Assembly: GCA_937876415.1 (NCBI GenBank) | Contig: CALEHE010000146.1 | Location: forward strand, 1 to 38,034 | Origin: an uncultured Actinomycetes bacterium | GTDB lineage: Bacteria; Actinomycetota; Acidimicrobiia; Acidimicrobiales; Ilumatobacteraceae | Direction of reading: 5' to 3' | DNA: 38,034 nt | Shown here: positions 1-6,800 of the stretch, piece after piece | How the letters are laid out: each line of letters begins with the position of its first letter | How positions within the stretch are numbered: position 1 is the first letter of the stretch | Notes under the pieces: model-generated | Seen by the model: the letters and a program-made list of their open reading frames with translations, nothing else | Database searches by the model: none | Told to the model about the DNA's origin: nothing | Made by a program: the position numbers and the translations under genes

Positions 1-55
1 AACCCGTGCCGCCACCTTGAAAGGGTGGTGTCCTAGGCCACTAGACGATGGGGGC
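1..55 (-). tRNA. tRNA-Glu (anticodon UUC), 3' end beyond the window
   Basis: Read on the minus strand, the gene starts with GCCCCCA at 55, followed by a D-arm and an anticodon stem CCACC/GGTGG closing the loop CTTTCAA, which puts UUC in the anticodon position. The T-arm begins at the window edge (GGGTT), so the 3' T-arm and acceptor strand are missing. The fold up to the anticodon arm is unambiguous. No protein gene overlaps it. Confidence 0.9.
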
Positions 56-149
56 TTGGGCACTCGTCTCGATGAGAGCGTGGCAACTCTAACAGGACTG
101 CCTGCGGTCTCCACCCGAAGATTGGTCGGTCATCTTTCGGTCCCTCGAT

Positions 150-641
150 TCAGGAGGCACCGTGGTTGTGAGAAATGGCGGTGATAGCTGCATCAAGGAG
201 CCACGACAAGAAGTTGTATAGAGCGAGTTCATCATGACGCGGGTCGTCAGCATCGAGATAATCGTCAATGTCACCGACGTCGAGAAGGGTACCGAGCACA
301 AGCCGCACACTGTTGAGAGCGGCACAAAAGGCGTCTAATTGGGCAAAAGTGACAGTTTTCAACTGATCATCGGCCAAGAATTCGTCGACCGTGGCGATGG
401 AACTCAGTCGGCTTGCGATCAATTCATCGCGCATCAGCCGTTGGTATTCGGTTTCGGCTTCGTCATTGTTGAAATAGGCCGGTGGGAAAAGCCGGGCCAA
501 CTTCGGGTCACCGATTGACGCCGACGTGAGTAACTCTTCTACTTCGCCAAACAATCGACGTAACAAATCGCGTTCATCGGATCCGAGATTGACGACGATT
601 CCTTTTTTGGTGACGGCGAATGGTGGTTTGACGCGAGCCAT
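150..641 (-). CDS. DUF2017 family protein
   Basis: A 163-residue acidic soluble protein beginning MARVKPPF. It resembles the actinobacterial DUF2017 family, whose members usually sit directly downstream of clpS. The biochemical role is unknown; the pairing suggests a link to ClpS-dependent proteolysis, but that is guilt by association. The ATG at 641 lies one base after the clpS stop codon, so the two are almost certainly translationally coupled. An upstream extension of this frame would run into clpS and is not credible. No membrane segment or signal peptide is seen. Confidence 0.75.
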   Translation of the reverse strand: MARVKPPFAVTKKGIVVNLGSDERDLLRRLFGEVEELLTSASIGDPKLARLFPPAYFNNDEAETEYQRLMRDELIASRLSSIATVDEFLADDQLKTVTFAQLDAFCAALNSVRLVLGTLLDVGDIDDYLDADDPRHDELALYNFLSWLLDAAITAISHNHGAS

Positions 642-642
642 G

Positions 643-993
643 TCAGACCCCGTCCTGCTGCATGGTCGCCCACAGTCCATGTTCGTGTAGCCGGTACACG
701 TCCATTTCGGCCTTTTCTTTCGTTCCACTCGATACGACGGCTTTGCCCTTTTCGTGGACATCAAGCATGAGTTCAGTGGCTTTTTCGAGGCTGTAGCCAA
801 ATAATTTTTGGAACACAAAAGTGACGTAACTCATCAGATTGATGGGGTCGTTCCAAACCAAAACAACCCACGGATGTTCAAGAGATATTGACTCATCGAC
901 CGCTGGCCGCTCAATTGTGGCGGGTGCGGCGGCGACGAGAGTCACGCCTGGTGTGTTCACTCCTTCATTGTCTCGGTTGGTTGAGGTATTCAC
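643..993 (-). CDS. clpS: ATP-dependent Clp protease adaptor ClpS
   Basis: ClpS binds the N-domain of a Clp ATPase and delivers N-degron substrates. The conserved core is present: the [14 protein letters not shown] motif near residue 44, the FGYS...A..LM..VH segment, and the KAEMD..RLHEHGL C-terminus. The family core is about 80-100 residues, so the 116-residue form from GTG 993 carries a long, poorly conserved N-terminus. GTG codons at 960 and 945 are alternative starts. The gene is divergent from ctaB with only about 20 bases between the outermost starts, and it precedes the DUF2017 gene. Confidence 0.88.
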   Translation of the reverse strand: MNTSTNRDNEGVNTPGVTLVAAAPATIERPAVDESISLEHPWVVLVWNDPINLMSYVTFVFQKLFGYSLEKATELMLDVHEKGKAVVSSGTKEKAEMDVYRLHEHGLWATMQQDGV

Positions 994-1014
994 ACCCCCA
1001 TACGATCAAGATTG

Positions 1015-1965
1015 ATGTCTGTTGGTTCTCGCCCCTTGGTTCCGTCTCGCCTGTCTCCAGGTGGAGTCGCCGCTCACGGCGCCCGCAAAGAACCCAAGTC
1101 GGTTCTTGGTGGCTACATCGTTTTAATGAAGTTGCGGGTTGTGGAGCTGTTGCTCATCACCACGGTCCCCACCATGGTTTTGGCCGAACAAGGTTGGCCC
1201 AGTTGGGGTCTCGTCGCTATCACCCTCATCGGTGGCACTTTGGCCGCGGGCGGGGCCAACGCCATCAACATGGTGATAGACCGCGACATCGATGCCCTCA
1301 TGGATCGCACCAAAACTCGTCCGCTCGTGACTGGTCTGATCACTCCTCGGGCCGCCATGATCTTTGCGCTGGCCTTAGAAGCGCTCGCTTTTGCGATCTT
1401 GTGGGTCGGGGCCAACCTGCTGGCGGCCTGCTTGGCGCTGGCAGCAACCTTGTTTTACGTCTTCGTCTATTCGTTATGGCTCAAGCGAACGAGCCGGCAA
1501 AACATCGTGATCGGGGGCGCAGCCGGTGCAGTCCCAGTCTTAGTGGGTTGGGCAGCGGTACAAAATTCTCTGGCCTGGGAGCCATTTATCCTGTTCATAG
1601 CCATATTTTTGTGGACCCCACCCCATTTTTGGGCGCTGGCGATCCGTCATGCCGACGAGTACAAAGCGGCCGGAGTGCCCATGATGCCATCGGTCGTGTC
1701 CATGAAGCAGACGGTCCGCCAAATGTTCGTGTACACCGTGCTATTGACAGCAACCACCCTCGTTCTGGGTCCAGTTGCCAATCTTGGGCTGACGTATATG
1801 ATTTCAGCGGTGGTGTTAGGGCTCGGATTCATTGCGAGCACCATTGATTTGGGTCGTAACCCGTCAGCCAGCCGCGCCATGCGAGTTTTTGGCTTCTCCA
1901 TCACCTATGTGACGGTGCTGTTCACTGCGATGGCAGTCGACGTGTTCATCAAAAACGGAATTTGA
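1015..1965 (+). CDS. ctaB: Protoheme IX farnesyltransferase (heme O synthase)
   Basis: Integral membrane UbiA-family prenyltransferase that attaches a farnesyl group to heme B, giving heme O, the precursor of heme A for the oxidase encoded downstream. The first Asp-rich motif (NMVIDRDIDALMDRT), the second loop (RTSRQN) and the HADEYKAAGVPMMP segment are all present, with about eight or nine hydrophobic helices. ATG 1015 is preferred; TTG 1012 adds one residue. No good ribosome binding site is seen. A candidate promoter (TTGGTT at 977, 18 bases, TACGAT at 1001-1006) lies so close that the mRNA may be nearly leaderless. Its position beside the cta operon fits its role. Confidence 0.93.
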   Translation: MSVGSRPLVPSRLSPGGVAAHGARKEPKSVLGGYIVLMKLRVVELLLITTVPTMVLAEQGWPSWGLVAITLIGGTLAAGGANAINMVIDRDIDALMDRTKTRPLVTGLITPRAAMIFALALEALAFAILWVGANLLAACLALAATLFYVFVYSLWLKRTSRQNIVIGGAAGAVPVLVGWAAVQNSLAWEPFILFIAIFLWTPPHFWALAIRHADEYKAAGVPMMPSVVSMKQTVRQMFVYTVLLTATTLVLGPVANLGLTYMISAVVLGLGFIASTIDLGRNPSASRAMRVFGFSITYVTVLFTAMAVDVFIKNGI

Positions 1966-2167
1966 CCCGATTCAGCGACCGCGACGAACACTCACTCGCC
2001 CCAGCCATGGCTCTTATCAAGCACCTCTGTCGGAATTCACGAACGAACTTGCTCAGGGATTTCGGTTCCCGCAGGTTGTAGGGGGTAATGTCGTTGGTTG
2101 GAAATAGTTTTGAGACCCCCGAGGAACCCCGAACTCCTCTCGTTGCGCGTGAAGCGAGCCATCTCGA
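1966..2167 (+). other. Intergenic region upstream of the cta operon
   Basis: About 200 bases without a credible reading frame. It should hold the promoter of the oxidase operon, but no convincing -35/-10 pair or terminator stands out. A TAGGGGGTA word at 2079-2087 matches half of the CsoR/CstR-type operators found at 29.7 and 33.7 kb, without the second half. Confidence 0.4.
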
Positions 2168-3787
2168 ATGACATCAATTGAAACCCACCTGCCTACTGAT
2201 GTGTCTGCATCAAATTCCGCCATTGCAACCTGGCTGACTTCTGCTGATCACAAAAAAGTTGGGCGACTCTTTATCGGCTCTGGACTGGTCGGTCTTGTGG
2301 CTGGACTTGTTCTCGCGATTGTGGTGACCTTTGAGCGCATCAACGCCGATAGTTATCAGATTCTGAGTGTGGATTCAGTTCCACAAGTGCTAGCCGCAGT
2401 TCGTTTGCTGCTCACCTTCGGTGCAGTAGTGCCATTGCTTCTCGGCTTATCAATTGCCGTGGTGCCGTTGCAGTTGGGCGCACGTTCAAATGCGTTTCCG
2501 CGTTTAGCCGCGGCTGGTTTCTGGATGTGGCTGACTGGTCTCGGTATTGCAGTGGCGTCAATCATTGGCAACGGAGGACCCAACGGTGGTAACTCCGATC
2601 TCGTTGATTTGTACCTTGCCGGCTCCATTGTTCTCGGTCTTGGTGTGCTAATGGCAGCCACATCCATCGCAGTCAGCGTGCTCACAACTCGAGCACCGGG
2701 TATGGGCATCTTGCGGGCACCACTTTTTACATGGTCATCACTCGTTGGTTCGTTGGCTGTGATTCTTACGATGCCAGTTTTGATTGGTACGACGCTTTAC
2801 GTTTATGTCGATCATCGTTATGCCCGCGCTGGTTTCGGTGGCAACATCGGAGTCAACCAGTGGGTTGGTTGGGCGTTGTCACAACCATTTAGTTTTCTTT
2901 TGGCAATCCCAGCACTCGGCATCGTCCTTGATGTAGTGCCGACGATCGCACGTACCCGCTTGGCCCAACGCTCGGTGGCGTTCGGTGCAATTGGTGTGGT
3001 TTGCGTATTTGCGCTTGCTGTGGTCACTCAGACCAGTATCACTCTTCCTTGGGAAGGAGAGAAGTTTTTTGATAACGCTGGTTCGAAGATCGCCGACCTG
3101 CTTCCGTTCTTGTTGCTGAACGTGGTCCCTGTTCTCGGATTGCTCGGAGTTCTTGGTTTGTCGCTTCTGACACTCAAGTCGGCAAAGCCTGTGATCAGTG
3201 CACCGTTGACTTTCGTCTTGATCGGTCTTCTCGGAATTCTTCTTGGTGCTGCAGCACATATCGTTGGGCTCGTAGAAGATGCTGGTTTGATCGGCTCGGT
3301 CTACGAAGCCGGCGTTTATGTGCCGATTACCTTTGGTGCGATTGCCATTGCCTTCGGCGGTATTTGTTTCTGGGGTCCCAAGTTGTGGGGACGGTCAATC
3401 TCCGATAAGGCGGCGACACCTTTGGCATTGTTGACATTGCTTGCTATCGGTCTTGATTCAGTTCCGTACTTTGTCGCTGGATTTGCTGATCAGCCGGCCG
3501 GTTTGGTGAATGGCTTTTCGTACAGCGGTCCACAAGATTTATGGAACGCGTTGACGTGCGCAGGATTCGTCGTCATGTTGTTGGCTTCGATTGCATTCAT
3601 CGGATTGGCGTTGAAGAGTTTCACGAGTGGTGCGGTCGCCGGTAACGATCCGTGGGATGGTTCAACTCTTGAATGGGCGACGTCGTCACCACCACCCGAA
3701 GATAATTTCGCTGGGGTCATCGTCGTAAATTCGGCAACTCCGTTGACCGACTCGAAGTCCGCTTCATCAACAGGGAAGGTTGCCTGA
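2168..3787 (+). CDS. COX1-like membrane protein lacking all heme and copper ligands
   Basis: A 539-residue, about 12-helix paralogue of cytochrome oxidase subunit I. It aligns with the active CtaD at 6801-8816 over TxDHKKxG, VPLQxGARxxAFPRL, RAPGMxxxRxPxFTW and the C-terminal DPWDGxTLEW. Every metal ligand is replaced: heme a His (97 in CtaD) is Val78; the CuB His and cross-linked Tyr (275, 279) are Gln239 and Phe243; the His pair 324/325 is Gln288/Thr289; and His410/His412 are Val383/Val385. It cannot bind hemes or CuB in the usual way. As the first gene of the oxidase operon with an intact frame, it is probably a structural or regulatory subunit; its function is unknown. Confidence 0.85.
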   Translation: MTSIETHLPTDVSASNSAIATWLTSADHKKVGRLFIGSGLVGLVAGLVLAIVVTFERINADSYQILSVDSVPQVLAAVRLLLTFGAVVPLLLGLSIAVVPLQLGARSNAFPRLAAAGFWMWLTGLGIAVASIIGNGGPNGGNSDLVDLYLAGSIVLGLGVLMAATSIAVSVLTTRAPGMGILRAPLFTWSSLVGSLAVILTMPVLIGTTLYVYVDHRYARAGFGGNIGVNQWVGWALSQPFSFLLAIPALGIVLDVVPTIARTRLAQRSVAFGAIGVVCVFALAVVTQTSITLPWEGEKFFDNAGSKIADLLPFLLLNVVPVLGLLGVLGLSLLTLKSAKPVISAPLTFVLIGLLGILLGAAAHIVGLVEDAGLIGSVYEAGVYVPITFGAIAIAFGGICFWGPKLWGRSISDKAATPLALLTLLAIGLDSVPYFVAGFADQPAGLVNGFSYSGPQDLWNALTCAGFVVMLLASIAFIGLALKSFTSGAVAGNDPWDGSTLEWATSSPPPEDNFAGVIVVNSATPLTDSKSASSTGKVA

Positions 3788-4386
3788 TGCTTGCACTACC
3801 CCCCGCCTCGCAACCCGTACCGCGCCGCCAAGTATTTGTTGGCACTGCGGTGGCAGGTGCTGCTGGCCTCATGCTCGTCGGCGGAATGATGGCCACTTGG
3901 CTGCAGTTCCGCGCCGATGCACCAGTGCGTGAATCTGCGAAGCGTGGCTTCATTAAAGACTGGATGCCCGAAAGGATCATTGTTCCAGAAGTTGCTGCAA
4001 ACATCATGTTGCTTGGACTTTTGGTTGTTTGTGTCATGGCGCAGTGGGCTGTGTACTCAGCAAAGCGCAATGACCGCACGCATACTGGTCTGGCCCTCGG
4101 AGTCACTGCGCTCATGGCTCTGGCAGTCATTAACGCCCAGATCTTCATCTGGACACAAATGGGCGTCGGAGCCAGGGATGGAGCCTTCCATTCAATGTTC
4201 TACGCCTCAACCGGAGCGATGACCGCATTGTTGCTTTCTGGATTGGTGTTCACCGCAGTTGCCTCGTTTAGGTATCTCGGAGGACGCACGAAAGAAGTTG
4301 AACTCGTTTCGGCTCATGCTCTTTATTGGTACTTCCTCGCTGCAGCGTTCTGCGCAGTGTGGTTCGTCATCTACGTGCAGAAGTGA
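3787..4386 (+). CDS. Degenerate COX3-like membrane protein
   Basis: 199 residues with about five transmembrane helices. It aligns with the true COX3 at 8809-9420, including a shared C-terminal pattern (ALYWYFLAAAF here, GLYWHFVDVVW there) and FYxxTG. The conserved polar residues of COX3 are lost: His to Tyr and Asp to Ala in the last motif, the Glu of VYEF to Ile, and the His pair of the GFHGVH segment. The ATG at 3787 overlaps the previous stop by one base (TGATG), so the two degenerate subunits are coupled. It probably forms a ligand-free COX1/COX3 pair. No cofactor role can be assigned. Confidence 0.75.
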   Translation: MLALPPASQPVPRRQVFVGTAVAGAAGLMLVGGMMATWLQFRADAPVRESAKRGFIKDWMPERIIVPEVAANIMLLGLLVVCVMAQWAVYSAKRNDRTHTGLALGVTALMALAVINAQIFIWTQMGVGARDGAFHSMFYASTGAMTALLLSGLVFTAVASFRYLGGRTKEVELVSAHALYWYFLAAAFCAVWFVIYVQK

Positions 4387-4399
4387 CGAGGCAGCACTC

Positions 4400-5539
4400 A
4401 TGATTACAACAAGCTCAAAACTCTTTTACGGAATAGGCGGGGTGGCGTTTGCCGCGGCCATTGTTTGGATGATCGCGAACAATGGCGGATCTGGTGCAGT
4501 TGCACTGGTATTCGTCGCGACGGCCTCAATATTCCTCGGCGCTATTGCCTCATATGTTCGTGATGGGCACGTGTTGTCAACCGACACCGAACAGCATGAT
4601 TCGGCGCCAGCCGCACAACGGGGATCTGGTCGTAGTTGGTTCCCACTCGGAACTGCTCTATCGCTCGGAACTGTGATTGTTGGTCTCGTCACTTCACCAG
4701 GCATTTTCAAAGTCGGCGTTGCTCTGTTGTTGGCAATGCTCGGCGAATGGCTGATTCAGAACTGGAGTGATCGTGCTTCGTCTGACCCGAGTTATAACGA
4801 GCGAGTTCGTGGCCGGGTTGTTCACCCACTCGAAATTCCGATCGCTGGAGCATTATTGCTCGCCATCATCGTGTTGTCTTCCTCAAGAATTTTCTTGGCG
4901 TTGTCGAAAAATGCTGGGGCCATTGTTTTCAGCATCATCGGAATCTTGGTTTTGTTCTTTGGCTCGGTGCTATCAATCCGACGCGGCACGAGTGTTCGTT
5001 TTGTCGGTGCGGTCTGCGGAGTGGTGCTTTTGTCCTTATCAGTTGTCGGTGTCGTGCTCGCTCTCGATGGAGAGCGTGAGCAATTGACAGAGGCCGCTGA
5101 AGAAGATCATTTCGCCCACCGTGCCTGTGGCGTGGAAGCCGAGTATTCCGATAAGCATGCGGTTCGTGCCGTGTCGGCAAAGAGCAGCGTGGCTGCCACC
5201 GTGACCCTGAAAGATGGTGCCCTGTACGCCGAGATGGATGGCTACTCGGGCCCGTTGACCTCAATCACTTTGCAGCGTTCACTGAACTCAAGCATCATCT
5301 TCCAAAACGAAGATGAAGGCGAACATCGGATGGTAGTGACATACGGCAAGGTCGTCGAATCTTTAGGTGGCGGGGTTGAGCGCGAGACTTTACTTCAAGC
5401 GTGCACTTCGTTGGTGACAAAAGGTGGTCAGCAAGGTGTAGTCGTGAACATTCCAAAGCCATCGTTTTCAAGCACTGAGGGATTCAGCATTACCGTTCCT
5501 GGTCTTGAGGGAGCATCGGTTGAGGTGTTGGTGCCATGA
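4400..5539 (+). CDS. Multi-pass membrane protein with COX4 (CtaF)-like start and cupredoxin-like C-terminal domain
   Basis: 379 residues from ATG 4400, chosen because a GAGG motif lies nine bases upstream; a longer frame would run back through the COX3-like gene. The first 55 residues resemble the two-helix actinobacterial CtaF pattern. About five further helices follow to residue 225, then an extracytoplasmic beta-rich domain of about 145 residues. That domain has a cupredoxin-like layout (IIFQNEDEGEH, then LQAC, then a terminal VEVLVP strand), but the second His and the Met of a type-1 copper site are absent. It overlaps ctaC by four bases (ATGA). The family is not recognised; its place suggests an oxidase accessory subunit. 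Confidence 0.65.
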   Translation: MITTSSKLFYGIGGVAFAAAIVWMIANNGGSGAVALVFVATASIFLGAIASYVRDGHVLSTDTEQHDSAPAAQRGSGRSWFPLGTALSLGTVIVGLVTSPGIFKVGVALLLAMLGEWLIQNWSDRASSDPSYNERVRGRVVHPLEIPIAGALLLAIIVLSSSRIFLALSKNAGAIVFSIIGILVLFFGSVLSIRRGTSVRFVGAVCGVVLLSLSVVGVVLALDGEREQLTEAAEEDHFAHRACGVEAEYSDKHAVRAVSAKSSVAATVTLKDGALYAEMDGYSGPLTSITLQRSLNSSIIFQNEDEGEHRMVVTYGKVVESLGGGVERETLLQACTSLVTKGGQQGVVVNIPKPSFSSTEGFSITVPGLEGASVEVLVP

Positions 5540-6786
5540 AAAAAATGTTTAATCAAGTTGGAGAGTCGATGAAGTCTGCACGTCGTTGGCATGGTGCCGC
5601 AAAGGCCGCGATTGCCGTTTCAGCATTGAGTTTCTTGGCCAGTTGTGCCAAGGACGCACCGCAAGATACCTGGCAACCAGCCGGACCAAACGCTGAGAAA
5701 ATTGACAACTTGCAACGGCCAGTGTTTTACGTCGCTGGCATTGTTGGTGTCATTGTTTTTGCCGCAGTGGCATGGACAATGTACCGCTACCGCGATCGTG
5801 GACAGGCGATTCCTGAGCAGACCCACGGTAAGCCTGCTCTGGAAATTGTATTGACAGTTATCCCCGTTCTGATTCTATTGGGTGTCGCCGTTCCGACCGC
5901 CGGAACAATTTTTGAGTTGGCCAAAACCAGCGATACCGAAATGACCATCAACGTCACTGGTCAACAGTGGTGGTGGGAATACGACTATCCGGCTTCTGGT
6001 TCGAATATCGAAGAATTTGGAATTACTGCTCCGATTGTGACCTCGGGACAACTCGTCATTCCCGAGAACACCAAGGTCTTGCTGCGAGTTACAAGTCGCG
6101 ACGTGATCCATTCATACTGGATTCCTAAGTTGAACGGTAAGAAAGACAGCGTTCCTGGTCGAGTTCATTTGTTGCGCATGGAAGGTTCTCAGCCTGGTAT
6201 TTACGCCGGACAGTGCACTGAGTTCTGCGGGTTGTCACATTCGTACATGCGTATGGAGGCAGTCGTGTTGTCACGTGCTGATTACGACAAGTGGGTTGCG
6301 AACGAACTTGAGGAATATACCGCTCCCGCGGCTGGCACCGAAGCGGCAGTTGGTGAGTCTTTGTTCATTCAACAGTGCAGTCGTTGCCACCAAGTCAACG
6401 GGCTTGCGAACTCCGATGGAAGTCTGATTATTTCGGCTCCTGATCAGTACCTCGTTTCGGGTGCTGCACCTAATTTGACCAATCTCATGACGCGCAACAC
6501 CTTTGCCGGCGCATCGTGGGATTTGCTCACACCTGAATGTCGCAACAACGTCTGGAATGCCGACTCAGCGGATTTCGGTGAGCGTTACCTTGCGGGTGTG
6601 TCCTCTGATTGTCTCAATCAGAAAGATCTTCGTGAGTGGTTGCGTAATTCACCAGCCAAGAAGCCGATGTATGCCGACCCAACTAAGTTGGAAGCCTCCG
6701 ATGGCAAGTACCGCGGTATGCCGGCACTTGGTCTCACCGAGGACCAAATCAATTCCATCATTGCCTATCTGCTCGAGCGGAAATAA
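5536..6786 (+). CDS. ctaC: Cytochrome c oxidase subunit II with fused cytochrome c domain (caa3 type)
   Basis: 416 residues. A signal peptide ends in the lipobox LASC, two membrane helices follow, and then the CuA domain. That domain has the aromatic QQWWWEYDY stretch, His in DVIHSYW, and the CTEFCGLSHSYM cluster providing Cys, Glu, Cys, His and Met. A C-terminal c-type cytochrome follows with CSRCH and a likely axial Met in RGMPAL. The roughly 120 residues between heme site and Met are long and contain two further cysteines. It accepts electrons from a cytochrome bc complex or cytochrome c and passes them to CtaD. An internal ATG at 5569 has a better ribosome site (GGAGAG) and may be the true start. 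Confidence 0.93.
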   Translation: MKKMFNQVGESMKSARRWHGAAKAAIAVSALSFLASCAKDAPQDTWQPAGPNAEKIDNLQRPVFYVAGIVGVIVFAAVAWTMYRYRDRGQAIPEQTHGKPALEIVLTVIPVLILLGVAVPTAGTIFELAKTSDTEMTINVTGQQWWWEYDYPASGSNIEEFGITAPIVTSGQLVIPENTKVLLRVTSRDVIHSYWIPKLNGKKDSVPGRVHLLRMEGSQPGIYAGQCTEFCGLSHSYMRMEAVVLSRADYDKWVANELEEYTAPAAGTEAAVGESLFIQQCSRCHQVNGLANSDGSLIISAPDQYLVSGAAPNLTNLMTRNTFAGASWDLLTPECRNNVWNADSADFGERYLAGVSSDCLNQKDLREWLRNSPAKKPMYADPTKLEASDGKYRGMPALGLTEDQINSIIAYLLERK

Positions 6787-6800
6787 CGGGAGAAAATTAG

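Noticed and set aside
888-1847. Long open frame (319 codons) overlapping ctaB
   Set aside because: It is an Arg/His-rich out-of-frame shadow of ctaB, which has clear family motifs.
2079-2087. TAGGGGGTA upstream of the oxidase operon, matching half of the CsoR/CstR-type operator
   Set aside because: The second half-site is missing and no promoter elements surround it; probably chance.
2879-3259. Minus-strand open frame of 126 codons opposite the COX1-like gene
   Set aside because: Low-complexity composition, no motif, and antisense to a well-aligned gene.
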